64,000 nt of DNA. Origin: Cytobacillus stercorigallinarum (lineage in GTDB: Bacteria > Bacillota > Bacilli > Bacillales > Cytobacillaceae). A program made the position numbers and the translations under genes. The stretch is from contig NZ_JACSQT010000005.1 of the NCBI RefSeq assembly GCF_014836495.1, forward strand, positions 214,927 to 278,926, given 5' to 3'. How positions within the stretch are numbered: the stretch's first letter is position 1; every line of letters begins with the position of its first letter. The notes beneath the pieces were generated by a model that saw nothing but the letters and a program-made list of their open reading frames with translations, was not told the origin of the DNA and did no database searches. Positions 25,720 to 34,869 of this stretch are shown here, piece after piece.

Positions 25720-26724
25720 TTAGCTTTTAATTAATAAATAAATAAAGTATGGTGCACCAATGGCAGAAACGACTAACCCAATCGGTATTTCCGAAGGTGC
25801 TAAAATCGTACGTGAAACAACATCTGAGAAAAGTAACAGCACCGCGCCGACCAATGCTGAAACAGGTAATAAAATTTCATTTCTCGGCCCAACTAGTTTT
25901 TTCGCTAGCTGTGGAGCCACTAAACCTAAGAATGAAATGCCTCCACCAACAGCGACACAAGACCCAGCTAATCCAACAGCAAGTAGTAATAACCATTTTC
26001 TTTGACGATTGACATTGACACCTAGGCCAGTAGACATCGCATCCCCTAGTGTAAGAACATTTAAATACCTCGCCTTAAATAACACAATCGGTATCAGTAC
26101 AATTAACCAAGGTAAAAGGGCATATGTATAACTCCAACTCACGCCAGAAATATTACCCGATAACCAAACAGTTGCCTGTGTAAAGGAACGAGGATCCATT
26201 TTTAATTGGAGAATAATAATTAAAGCTGAAAAAGCTGCATTAATACCTATACCTACTAAGATTAACCGTATAGGTGTAACACCAGACGACTTTTTCCACG
26301 AGAAAACATAAATGAAAAAAGCCGCAAGTAAAGCCCCACATAATGCAAATATAGGGAGAATAAACAGTTGTAATAGTTCAGATTCAAATCTTATCCCCTG
26401 TGTGAAAAAGATATATAAAATTACAGCAAATCCAGCACCACTATTAATACCTAAAATCCCCGGATCCGCCAGACCGTTTTGAGTCGCACTTTGTAATATC
26501 GCACCAGAAACAGCCATGCCAATACCAATTAAAATGGCTAGAACAATCCTTGGTAAACGAAACTCAAAAACGATTAAATCATATTGCCCAGGGGTAGAAG
26601 ATAATACACTATTGAAAATAGCAACAGGTGAAATAAAACTGGATCCAAAGCTCAAACTAGCTAAAAAGAGGACAACTAATAATATCGTTAAAAAGAAAAC
26701 AACCGCTTTCCATTTTTGTTTCAT
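25720..26724 (-). CDS. Iron-siderophore ABC transporter permease (FecCD family)
   Basis: 334-residue permease with 9-10 TM segments. FecCD hallmarks are GLADPGILGINSGAGFAV, the cytoplasmic ATPase-coupling segment ALGDAMSTGLGVNVNRQRKW, and GGGISFLGLVAPQLAK. It forms a heterodimer with the product of the adjacent gene, whose stop codon it overlaps by 1 bp, indicating translational coupling. Together with the divergent binding protein it imports Fe(III)-siderophore. No ATPase gene is linked. Confidence 0.93.
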   Translation of the reverse strand: MKQKWKAVVFFLTILLVVLFLASLSFGSSFISPVAIFNSVLSSTPGQYDLIVFEFRLPRIVLAILIGIGMAVSGAILQSATQNGLADPGILGINSGAGFAVILYIFFTQGIRFESELLQLFILPIFALCGALLAAFFIYVFSWKKSSGVTPIRLILVGIGINAAFSALIIILQLKMDPRSFTQATVWLSGNISGVSWSYTYALLPWLIVLIPIVLFKARYLNVLTLGDAMSTGLGVNVNRQRKWLLLLAVGLAGSCVAVGGGISFLGLVAPQLAKKLVGPRNEILLPVSALVGAVLLLFSDVVSRTILAPSEIPIGLVVSAIGAPYFIYLLIKS

Positions 26725-27746
26725 TATCTTCCACCTTCCCTTCTTGCTAAATAAAGAAAGAAAGGTACGCCAATCAATGCCATGATGGCACCCACTGGTG
26801 TTTCAAAAGGAGGATTAATCATTCGCGCACCAATATCCGCTAACACAAGTAGTAGACCCCCTAATACGCTTGAGCAAGGGATGATTAACCGGTAATCTGT
26901 TCCAACTAAAAACCTAACCATATGTGGGATAACGAGGCCCACAAATCCAATCGTACCTGATATAGAGACTGCTGCACCAGTTAAGAGTAAAACAACAATA
27001 AAACCAATTGTACGTATTAAACCTGTCTTTTGCCCTAGTCCGATGGCCACTTCCTCACCCATACTCAAAACAGTAATGGAACTGCTAATCATAATTGCTA
27101 GGATAATACTTATAATAAAAATGGGAATAGCAGGAGCTACACTCTCCCACTGGATACCCGCAACACCACCTGCATACCAAAAACTTAAATCTTTTGCGAC
27201 ATTAAAGTGAATGGCAATTGCAGATGAGATAGAACTTAAAAGAGCCGTAATAGCAGACCCGGCAAGCGCCAGTTTAACAGGCGTCAACCCATTTCGGGAT
27301 AGCATTCCGACACCAAAAACAAGCCCTGCTCCAATGCTTGCTCCGATAAAAGCAGCAAACATGGTTCCAATTGGGCTTAAAGAGGTAAAGATGGCTAAAG
27401 CAACTGCAATAGCAAAGGTAGCACCAGAAGTAACCCCCATAATCGATGGTGACGCTAGTGGGTTTCTTGTCATCCCTTGCATAATTGCACCTGCAATGGC
27501 AAGTGCAGAGCCAACTAATGCTGCCGCCACTACTCGAGGCATCCGTAAATTAATAATAATTTGATGTGTCGTTTTAGATGGGTCATATGATACAACACTT
27601 TCCCATACTGTTGAAAGATTAATATTCACTGCACCAAAGGCAATTGAAACAGCCATCGCTAAACAAAGGATGATTGTACCAAGTGTGACGATCATCATCG
27701 CAAAAAAACGATTTCTACTTGTGTTTGTTCCATTAAGTAAAGCCAT
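26724..27746 (-). CDS. Iron-siderophore ABC transporter permease (FecCD family)
   Basis: First permease of the pair, 340 residues from the ATG at 27746 (AGAGAG 8 bp upstream; an extension to 27776 is less likely). Motifs: GNPLASPSIMGVTSGATF-like NPLASPSIMGVTSGATF, the coupling loop SMGEEVAIGLGQKTG, and GTIGFVGLVIPHMVR. It lies divergent from the substrate-binding lipoprotein gene across an 81-bp region containing a Fur box, so iron starvation should induce both directions. Confidence 0.93.
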   Translation of the reverse strand: MALLNGTNTSRNRFFAMMIVTLGTIILCLAMAVSIAFGAVNINLSTVWESVVSYDPSKTTHQIIINLRMPRVVAAALVGSALAIAGAIMQGMTRNPLASPSIMGVTSGATFAIAVALAIFTSLSPIGTMFAAFIGASIGAGLVFGVGMLSRNGLTPVKLALAGSAITALLSSISSAIAIHFNVAKDLSFWYAGGVAGIQWESVAPAIPIFIISIILAIMISSSITVLSMGEEVAIGLGQKTGLIRTIGFIVVLLLTGAAVSISGTIGFVGLVIPHMVRFLVGTDYRLIIPCSSVLGGLLLVLADIGARMINPPFETPVGAIMALIGVPFFLYLARREGGR

Positions 27747-27797
27747 TATGTATCTCTCTTTCATAAAGTAGTGCAAGAAATATCTTGTAATTGATAG

Positions 27798-27812
27798 TGA
27801 TAATTGTTATCA
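27798..27812. promoter_or_regulatory. Fur box in the divergent siderophore promoter region
   Basis: TGATAATTGTTATCA matches the 7-1-7 Fur consensus TGATAATNATTATCA with one deviation. It is centrally placed between the divergent permease and binding-protein genes. Confidence 0.88.
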
Positions 27813-27858
27813 TTTGCATAGGCTAATTATATCATAGTTCATTTAGGAGGTTAACATC

Positions 27859-28827
27859 TTGTTCTCATCTCACAAGAAAAAAAACTTATTATTAATTGCA
27901 ACAATTACAACATCTCTTGCCCTTTTTGGTTGTGGTAATGACGATGCTGAAAATAAGAATAATGACTCCAACCAAGCAACTGAGCAAACCGAGGATCGTG
28001 TATTAACTGATGCATTAGGAAACGAAGTAACGATTCCTGCTAATCCTGAACGAGTAGTTGCTACATACTTAGAAGATCATCTTGTCGCTTTAGGTATTAC
28101 CCCCATTGTACAATGGTCTGTTGCTAACGGCAAACAGGAATATCTTCAAGAATATTTAAAGGATGTACCTACAATCGCTCATGATTTACCTTTAGAAGCT
28201 GTATCTAGTCAAAATCCAGATTTAATTATTATGGATGGAGCAGGTATGGTTGAAGGCGGTAAATATGAGCAATATGCGAAAATTGCTCCCACTTATGTGA
28301 TTGGTGAAGAAGAAAATAGTGATTGGCGTACAGAACTTGAAACAGTTGGTAAAATCTTCGGTAAAGAAGATAAGGCAACTGAAGTTCTTAAAGAGTACGA
28401 AGATCAAGCAGCAAAAGTAGAAGCAGAACTACAAAAAAATCATGCTGGTGAATCTGCCGCAGCTATTTGGTTAGTGAATAACAGCTTATTCATCGTAAGC
28501 AAGGACCTTTCTGCAGGTGATGTGATATATAATGATTTAGGCATGGCCGTACCTTCTGTCGTTGAAGAAATTTCAGCAGATGCTACTGGAAACTGGTCAG
28601 CGATTTCTTTAGAAAAATTAGCAGATATGGATGTGGACCACCTATTCTTTATTAATAGCGATGGTGAAGGGGCAGAAGTCTTATCTGATCCATTATGGGC
28701 AAATATTCCGGCAGTAAAAAATGAGCATGTCTATGAATTCTCTAGGGACACAGGATGGTTGTACACCGGAACGATAGCGAATACACAAATCATTGAAGAT
28801 GTGGAAGAAACCATCCTTAATAAATAG
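27859..28827 (+). CDS. Iron-siderophore substrate-binding lipoprotein
   Basis: 322-residue periplasmic-binding-protein-like lipoprotein of the FeuA/FhuD/FecB type. Signal peptide with lipobox LFGC (Cys about 25), then an acidic linker and the two-lobed type III binding fold (RVLTDALGNEVTIPANPERVV; LIIMDGAG). The start is TTG at 27859 with AGGAGG 8 bp upstream. It captures ferric siderophore for the divergent FecCD permeases. A perfect terminator follows. The siderophore specificity cannot be read. Confidence 0.94.
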   Translation: MFSSHKKKNLLLIATITTSLALFGCGNDDAENKNNDSNQATEQTEDRVLTDALGNEVTIPANPERVVATYLEDHLVALGITPIVQWSVANGKQEYLQEYLKDVPTIAHDLPLEAVSSQNPDLIIMDGAGMVEGGKYEQYAKIAPTYVIGEEENSDWRTELETVGKIFGKEDKATEVLKEYEDQAAKVEAELQKNHAGESAAAIWLVNNSLFIVSKDLSAGDVIYNDLGMAVPSVVEEISADATGNWSAISLEKLADMDVDHLFFINSDGEGAEVLSDPLWANIPAVKNEHVYEFSRDTGWLYTGTIANTQIIEDVEETILNK

Positions 28828-28830
28828 GAA

Positions 28831-28877
28831 AAGCAAAAAGGCTAAGTATTCCTTTTGGAATCTTAGCCTTTTTGCTT
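28831..28877. terminator. Bidirectional terminator
   Basis: AAGCAAAAAGGCTAAG and CTTAGCCTTTTTGCTT form a perfect 16-bp stem between the converging binding-protein and terC-like genes. Confidence 0.92.
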
Positions 28878-29634
28878 ATGCCACGTGGTCATGTCCACCT
28901 TGTTTATTATGATAAGCATGAACAATGAATGTTATGACGAAGGCAGCAATGATAATACTGAAAAATAATATATGTCCAATCTCAATATGAAACACACTTA
29001 GTAACATTTTAATAGCAATAATTCCAATAAGAATAAAAGCTGTTGTCTCTAACTCCGGAATCTTATCAATTAATACTAAAAATAACTTTGCAACTGTGCG
29101 CATCATTAAAATCCCAAGCATACCTCCAATTAACAAAATCCATACTTTATCTGAAACAGCAAAGGCAGCTAATATACTATCTACAGAAAAAGCTAAATCC
29201 ATTAGCTCTACTGAAATAACCGTTCCCCAAAAAACACCAAAAGTACGGATCATCCAACCGTCTTTTTTTACTCCGTCGATATCTTCTTCAGGCGTTTTAA
29301 ACCAAAATTGTTTAATCACTAAATAAGCTAAATAAGCGGCTCCTAGTACTTTAATCCACCAAAATTTAATCAGCCACATACCTAAACCGATAAAGAGAAA
29401 TCTGAAAAAATAAGCACCAATTAACCCATACGTAAGTGCTTTTTTTTGCTGCTCCTTCGGTAAATGCTTAACCATAACGGCTAATACCAATGCATTATCA
29501 GCTGATAATAGACCTTCTAGAACAATGAGTGTGCCTATATACCCCCAAGAAACAGGATCTGTAAGAACCTCTTTCCACATTGACCAATCAAAAAATGATG
29601 CATAGGTTGATAACAACTGATTTAATACTTCCAT
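28876..29634 (-). CDS. TerC-family membrane protein (probable Mn exporter)
   Basis: 252-residue integral membrane protein, seven to eight TM segments, with TerC signatures: the metal-site acidic residues in EGLLSADNALVLAVMV and in ELMDLAFSVDSILAAFAV. The C-terminus is His-rich (HAYHNKQGGHDHVA). B. subtilis homologues (YceF/YkoY, MeeF/MeeY) help export manganese to metallate secreted proteins. ATG at 29634 is better spaced from AAAGGAG than the TTG at 29640. No yybP-ykoY Mn riboswitch was seen in front. Confidence 0.9.
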   Translation of the reverse strand: MEVLNQLLSTYASFFDWSMWKEVLTDPVSWGYIGTLIVLEGLLSADNALVLAVMVKHLPKEQQKKALTYGLIGAYFFRFLFIGLGMWLIKFWWIKVLGAAYLAYLVIKQFWFKTPEEDIDGVKKDGWMIRTFGVFWGTVISVELMDLAFSVDSILAAFAVSDKVWILLIGGMLGILMMRTVAKLFLVLIDKIPELETTAFILIGIIAIKMLLSVFHIEIGHILFFSIIIAAFVITFIVHAYHNKQGGHDHVA

Positions 29635-29935
29635 TGACAAGACTCCTTTAAATGAAATGAACCTATTATACTGCTCTATTATACCAAATAGTTTCGTAAC
29701 ACGAAAGTTTCGCTAAACTAACAAAATCTTTTTCATTTCCTCTCATAAAGTATGAGCAAAAATAATTCTTTTTAATATAATAATTAACAGAAATGTGTAA
29801 AAGACTTTTGCTCGTTACTATAAGCTGTACGGAAATAATCCCTTACCTCATTTAAACATTGAGGTTTAACACTAGTTTGTCTAGCATCACGACAATTTAT
29901 CGCTTCATAAAAAGCGATGATCAGAGGTGAAGTCG

Positions 29936-30214
29936 ATGAGTTTAGGTAAATCTTTTAATCAATGGAAAAATGCGCGAGAACATAAACATTTAGAAAAGAT
30001 GAAAAGAAGTAATAGATGTCCAGAATGCTATGGACAAGGCTTTTTATTATACCCTAGCCTCATGTACTCCCTACATTCTGATACACTCTTTTGTCCAGGT
30101 TGCGAAGGAAGTGGTCGTTTCAATGATTGGGAGCGTATTCAAGAAAAAGAAAAGCGCAGAGAGAATCATAAGTCGAATAAACAAACTTCATCACAAGAAC
30201 CCAGCGAATATTAG
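29936..30214 (+). CDS. CxxCxGxG zinc-finger mini-protein, second copy
   Basis: 92 residues from the ATG at 29936, which AGAGGTGA supports; the frame extends to a GTG at 29927. The architecture repeats that of 23887-24105: SFNQWKNAREHKHLEKM, then CPECYGQG (about 29-36) and CPGCEGSG (about 55-62), then NDWE. It differs by a charged 25-residue C-terminal tail rich in Lys/Arg/Ser. Both copies are single genes on the plus strand. Function unknown. Confidence 0.85.
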   Translation: MSLGKSFNQWKNAREHKHLEKMKRSNRCPECYGQGFLLYPSLMYSLHSDTLFCPGCEGSGRFNDWERIQEKEKRRENHKSNKQTSSQEPSEY

Positions 30215-30362
30215 GTGCTTCTTTATCAATTGGCAACGAATTATGTATAGTTTCTGCGGAAATAGTGAATGAAGAGCAGAAAAAGGATGTTTCTCAGCTC
30301 TAATGACGATGTGTAAACGTAGAAGATTGGTAGGTTACCAAGCTAGTATAGAACATTCAAAA

Positions 30363-30394
30363 AAGCCCTCTCCAGAAAATGAAAGAGAGGGCTT
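30363..30394 (-). terminator. Terminator of the gnd-tal unit
   Basis: AAGCCCTCTC and GAGAGGGCTT form a 10-bp stem, with a T-run on the minus strand, directly after the tal stop. Confidence 0.88.
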
Positions 30395-30403
30395 AAAATG
30401 AAC

Positions 30404-31063
30404 TTATACTGTTTTCCAATCAGCAGCGAATTTTTCCATCCCTTGATCTGTCAATGGATGTTTTGTTAACTGCTCAATTACTTTATAAGGAATTGTCGCA
30501 ATATGTGCACCGGCTAATGCAGCTCTTGTGACATGATCCGGATGTCTCACTGACGCAGCAATAATTTGTGCATCTAACTGATGAATGCGGAAAAGCTCAG
30601 CAATTTTAGCAACGAGGGTAATCCCGTCTTCTGAGATATCATCAAGTCTTCCTAAGAACGGTGAAACATAAGTAGCTCCAGCTCTTGCAGCAAGTAATGC
30701 TTGGTTCACAGTAAAGATTAATGTGACGTTCGTTTTAACACCTTTTTTGGATAAATATCTTGTTGTTTCAAGACCAGCCATTGTCATTGGCACTTTTATA
30801 GTAATGTTCTTATCACCATTATTTATCTTAATCAGTTCCTCAGCCTCAGCAATCATTTGTTCAGCTGTTTCTGCAGAAGGAGTGACCTCAGCAGATACTG
30901 ATTCTACTTCCGGAACTGCTTGAAGAATTTCTTCAATTCTTGTTTCAAACTTGATGCCTTCTTTTGCTACAAGTGACGGGTTAGTTGTTACGCCTGATAG
31001 GACACCTAACTTGTATGCTTGTTTAATTTCATCTAAATTGGCTGTATCTATGAAAAATTTCAA
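30404..31063 (-). CDS. tal: Transaldolase / fructose-6-phosphate aldolase (TalC type)
   Basis: 219-residue small transaldolase of the FSA/TalC subfamily, acting in the non-oxidative pentose phosphate pathway. The Schiff-base lysine is in ITIKVPMT (Lys90). Other family strings are [25 protein letters not shown] and [14 protein letters not shown]. The start is a TTG at 31063 preceded by GGGAGG, not an ATG. It follows gnd by 76 bp on the same strand, consistent with one pentose-phosphate unit. In bacilli this subfamily mostly has transaldolase activity. Confidence 0.94.
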   Translation of the reverse strand: MKFFIDTANLDEIKQAYKLGVLSGVTTNPSLVAKEGIKFETRIEEILQAVPEVESVSAEVTPSAETAEQMIAEAEELIKINNGDKNITIKVPMTMAGLETTRYLSKKGVKTNVTLIFTVNQALLAARAGATYVSPFLGRLDDISEDGITLVAKIAELFRIHQLDAQIIAASVRHPDHVTRAALAGAHIATIPYKVIEQLTKHPLTDQGMEKFAADWKTV

Positions 31064-31139
31064 TGTAATATACCTCCCTTTCTAACTTCCTTTACTATTA
31101 TACCATACTAAAGCTGGTAATCGTTTCAAGTACCACTTT

Positions 31140-32555
31140 CTACTTTTCCATCCAATTAGTATGATACGTTCCTTCTTTATCTACTCGCTGATACGTGTGT
31201 GCTCCAAAATAATCTCTTTGTGCTTGCAGTAGATTAGCTGGTAATGTTGCCGTTCTGTAGCTATCATAATAAGCAATAGCACTTGAGAATGCAGGCACAG
31301 GGATACCTTGTTCAATAGCAATAGAAAGAACTTTTCTTAATGAAGACTGATAGCTTTCAACGATTTCCTTAAAATAAGGATCCAATAATAAATTTGCTAA
31401 TGCTGGTTCACGATCATAAGCATCTTTAATTTTTTGTAAGAATTGTGCACGAATGATACAGCCTCCGCGGAAGATCATGGCAATATCGCCGTATTTTAAA
31501 TCCCAATTCTTTTCATCAGACATCGCGCGCATTTGAGCAAATCCTTGTGCATAAGAAACAATTTTACTCATATATAATGCTTGTCTAACAGCTTCTATTA
31601 ACTCCGCACGGTCTCCACTATATATGTCCTTTTTAGGACCTGTAAGAATTTTACTAGCATGGACTCTTTCTTCTTTCATTGCGGAAATAAACCTTGCAAA
31701 TACAGATTCAGTAATAATCGGAAGAGGTACACCAAGATCTAAAGCATTTTGGCTTGTCCATTTACCGGTACCTTTTTGTCCCGCTTTATCGAGAATCACA
31801 TCAACAAGTGGCTTGCCAGTCTCGTCATCTACTTTTGTAAAGATATCAGCTGTGATTTCAATTAGATAGCTATCTAACTCACCCTTGTTCCACTCTGCAA
31901 ATGTCTCATGAAGTTCATTCGCTTCTAATCCAAGTACATGTTTAAGAATAAAATAGGCCTCAGAAATTAACTGCATATCACCATATTCAATCCCATTATG
32001 AACCATTTTCACATAATGACCAGCCCCATTTGGACCGATGTATGTACAGCATGGATCTCCATTTACTTTCGCAGAAATAGCTTCAAAAATCGGTTGTACA
32101 AGGTCGAATGCTTCCTTCTTACCACCAGGCATGATTGAAGGCCCTTTTAAAGCTCCTTCTTCACCACCGGAAACGCCTGTACCAATAAAATGATAGCCTT
32201 CTTCTGCTAATTCTTGATTGCGGCGAATGGTATCTTCAAAATATGTATTACCACCGTCAATTAAGATATCACCCTTTTCAAGATATGGTTTCAGCGATTC
32301 AATTGTCGCGTCTGTTGCTGCACCCGCTTTGACCATTAACAAGATTTTTCTTGGTGTTTCTAGTGATTGGACAAAATCTTCAATAGTTTCGGCACCAGTA
32401 AAGTTCTTACCCTTTGCTTCATTTTGTAAGAATGCTTCTGTTTTTTCATAAGAACGGTTAAAAACAGCTACTGAGAAGCCACGACTTTCTATATTTAAAG
32501 CAAGGTTTTTTCCCATTACTGCTAATCCGATAACACCTATTTGTTGTTTACTCAT
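31140..32555 (-). CDS. gndA: 6-phosphogluconate dehydrogenase (decarboxylating)
   Basis: 471-residue NADP-dependent oxidative pentose-phosphate enzyme converting 6-phosphogluconate to ribulose-5-phosphate. N-terminal cofactor motif [15 protein letters not shown], then FNRSYEKT where the NADP phosphate is bound. The catalytic region reads [25 protein letters not shown] (Lys and Asn of the active site) and the C-terminal tail ends [15 protein letters not shown]. The length is that of the NADP-type GndA rather than the short NAD-type. AAAGGA precedes the ATG. Confidence 0.97.
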   Translation of the reverse strand: MSKQQIGVIGLAVMGKNLALNIESRGFSVAVFNRSYEKTEAFLQNEAKGKNFTGAETIEDFVQSLETPRKILLMVKAGAATDATIESLKPYLEKGDILIDGGNTYFEDTIRRNQELAEEGYHFIGTGVSGGEEGALKGPSIMPGGKKEAFDLVQPIFEAISAKVNGDPCCTYIGPNGAGHYVKMVHNGIEYGDMQLISEAYFILKHVLGLEANELHETFAEWNKGELDSYLIEITADIFTKVDDETGKPLVDVILDKAGQKGTGKWTSQNALDLGVPLPIITESVFARFISAMKEERVHASKILTGPKKDIYSGDRAELIEAVRQALYMSKIVSYAQGFAQMRAMSDEKNWDLKYGDIAMIFRGGCIIRAQFLQKIKDAYDREPALANLLLDPYFKEIVESYQSSLRKVLSIAIEQGIPVPAFSSAIAYYDSYRTATLPANLLQAQRDYFGAHTYQRVDKEGTYHTNWMEK

Positions 32556-33132
32556 TTAATTGGTCCTTTCGTCTTTCATTTTTTCCTGACTGCTACTTTA
32601 GTCAAGAATAGAATAACCCTCATCTGTGATTATACAAAACGATGAAGGTGATTACAATCCATCCTACTATAGAACAAACTGTATGAAATTTCTCACATTA
32701 TCCCTTTATGGACAATGACTCTCATCATGAAATCCGATAGATCATCCTATTCGCCGTATGTGATGAGAAAAGATAACACCCGCTTGAGTATTTGGGATGC
32801 TGTTGAGTCATTGGTTACCCTTTATGCGTCACCCCAAAACTTGTCCAATAAGAGCCGTTCTAATTCAGGGAGAGCGAATATTTTTTTCGCTAATTGGTAA
32901 GCAAAGCATGCCCCGCTCGAACCGCTTCCAATAATGCACACAACTCATTTCTAAATCTCCTGCAAAGAGCCATACTTTTTCACGTTGTTTATTGTCATTG
33001 ACCAGTATCATTTGCCTGTTTATAAGTTCTTTTTATTATCATCAACCTACGGAAGATTATGACCTTACTTTCCCCAATAAAAATAAGATAAAACATGAAA
33101 GCAATAACAAAGAGAGACTATGACTTAACGAT
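32556..33132. other. Intergenic region holding a gene remnant
   Basis: About 575 bp between gnd and the MFS gene. The only coding trace is the flavoprotein fragment listed at 32822-32948; the remainder shows nothing recognisable. Confidence 0.4.
32822..32948 (-). pseudogene. Remnant of an FAD/NAD(P)-binding oxidoreductase N-terminus
   Basis: A GCAGGAG site and ATG (32946-32948) are followed in a shifted frame by VVCIIGSGSSGACFAYQLAK, a classic beta-alpha-beta dinucleotide-binding GxGxxG start, then a stop at 32822. The ATG frame and the GxGxxG frame disagree, so a frameshift plus a stop have inactivated it. About 40 codons remain. Confidence 0.4.
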
Positions 33133-34335
33133 TTACGAAGCCTTTCTATTTTGTGATGGCAATGGCGCTGATTTTGTTTTTCTTCTTATATGAGTAATAA
33201 AATAGAGCAGGAAGATAACGACAGCGAACAATGAAGATAGGATGTACATAAAATCGTACCCTTTTTCGTTTGCGACGACGCCAAGTAGCAGTGCCCCCAT
33301 CGCTAGTCCCAAATCCATAAAACTTAAGCTCATTGCATTAGCCGTTGCCCTTTGTTCTTTTGGTACAAGGCTAACAGCCCAAGCTTGGAATGTCGGTTGC
33401 ATCACACCATATGCAATGCCATAAAACACAGCGGCTATGAATAATGAAGATATTCCTTTAGCAAATGCAATGAGTAACAATCCGATAAATGCTGCAATCG
33501 TTGCGCTATAAATTAAATAAGCATGTCCGAAGCGATCGAAAATTTTGCCCGAAAATGGGCGAATGATAATAAGCATCGCCACTAAGATAAGAAAGAATAT
33601 GGAGGTTTTCTCCCCTACTCCAATAGAACTTCCTAATCCCTCAATAAAGTTCACTACCCCAGCAAACGTAAAATAAAATAATAACACTAAAAAACATGGT
33701 AAGAAAGCGCGTGAATCAAAAGCGGATTCTACTATTGACAATTTCCTAACTGCCTGTTGATTTATATTTTGCGAAGTTTTAAGGGCAAGACTACCAATTA
33801 TAATCACTATAATAAGAATAAGAGAAAAGGACAAAACGGATTTAAATGAATAAATATTAATCATTGAAATAGCCAAAAAAGGACCGCTAGTTGTACCAAC
33901 ACTTGTAGCCAAACCAAAATAGCCGATTCCTTCCCCTAAGCGGTGTTCAGGAATTAAATTTGTCGTTATTGTTGCTAATAATGTAGTAATAAAACCGAAA
34001 GCAACACCTTGTAATATGCGAAGGATTGTGAATATAAATATAGAATTTGTGAATATTGTCACAAAAATAAACAACAACATACCTAATAAAGATAGAATTA
34101 ATAACGATTTCTGATTCATATACCGTAAGCAAAAACCTAAGAAAAGCCTAGATACAACAGCAGCAATCATAAAGGCTGTTGTCATTAACCCTCCGTATGT
34201 TGGGTTATTACTTAATGCAGTAACATAGATTGGAAATCCCCCTAACAAGGATTGTAAACTTAAAAAAAATAAAAAAGTAAGCATTAGTGCCATTGTATAC
34301 TGCGTGGACCAAAGCTTGCCTCCTAACGTATGCAT
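33133..34335 (-). CDS. MFS transporter (drug/metabolite efflux type)
   Basis: About 400-residue 12-TM major facilitator. ATG at 34335 lies 7 bp after GAAGG and is preferred over the upstream TTG. Conserved features: loop LFLGFCLRYMNQKS, the TM4 arginine in LRILQGVAFG, the TM5 stretch GTTSGPFLA, and GKIFDRFG between TM8 and TM9. YfcJ/YhhS-like or multidrug carriers are the closest impression; the substrate is unknown. A cre site lies about 130 bp upstream. Confidence 0.85.
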   Translation of the reverse strand: MHTLGGKLWSTQYTMALMLTFLFFLSLQSLLGGFPIYVTALSNNPTYGGLMTTAFMIAAVVSRLFLGFCLRYMNQKSLLILSLLGMLLFIFVTIFTNSIFIFTILRILQGVAFGFITTLLATITTNLIPEHRLGEGIGYFGLATSVGTTSGPFLAISMINIYSFKSVLSFSLILIIVIIIGSLALKTSQNINQQAVRKLSIVESAFDSRAFLPCFLVLLFYFTFAGVVNFIEGLGSSIGVGEKTSIFFLILVAMLIIIRPFSGKIFDRFGHAYLIYSATIAAFIGLLLIAFAKGISSLFIAAVFYGIAYGVMQPTFQAWAVSLVPKEQRATANAMSLSFMDLGLAMGALLLGVVANEKGYDFMYILSSLFAVVIFLLYFITHIRRKTKSAPLPSQNRKAS

Positions 34336-34829
34336 ATTCAACCTTCTTTCTTAAAAAATCAACGTTTATATTTCGACTACCTAAGCAATTATAGCTTAAA
34401 ATTCTCCAATAAAGTATTTTCATTTTTTTGTCGAAATAAAGGGAAAATTTTTTATTGTTTATGTAAGCGTTTTCATATATACTAAGTATTAGGCGGATAG
34501 CAAGTGTGGCTATCATCGTACTTGGCGAAGGTGGGGCCGGTATATATTGAATGGTAATCATTTTATTTAGTACATATAAAGGTTGTGATTAAGCTTGAAA
34601 AGAACTAACTTTTCGTATTTTGTTAAGAATAATGAATTTAACCTACAAGCCTACATCAATTATTTATTGTTGAAATATCATTCATCCACTATTCAAATTC
34701 AATCGCATTCTCATCAGACGAAACTTTAAAAGCTTAATTATCGAAACCTATACTAAAAGGTTACCATTACACTTTTTGTAGGGGCACGAATGGGTAAAGA
34801 TGAATGATAAACAACATATCCCCTAGTAA
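34336..34829. other. Intergenic region upstream of the MFS gene
   Basis: About 490 bp. It contains a TATAAT on the minus strand (34388-34393) that could be the MFS -10, the cre site at 34462-34475, and a 44-codon plus-strand frame from a TTG at 34595 without convincing support. Nothing else is recognised. Confidence 0.4.
34462..34475. promoter_or_regulatory. cre site (CcpA operator)
   Basis: TGTAAGCGTTTTCA fits the catabolite-response consensus TGWAANCGNTNWCA at every position. It lies about 70-90 bp upstream of the likely MFS promoter, a position used for either activation or repression. Confidence 0.7.
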
Positions 34830-34863
34830 AAATCACAGCCATCCGCCATTGGCTGTGATTTTT
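34830..34863. terminator. Terminator of ileS
   Basis: AAATCACAGCCA and TGGCTGTGATTT form a perfect stem directly after the ileS stop, with A/T runs on both sides. Confidence 0.88.
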
Positions 34864-34869
34864 CATTGT

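Noticed and set aside
34595..34729. 44-codon plus-strand frame from a TTG
   Set aside because: Weak ribosome binding site, low-complexity composition and no recognisable motif.
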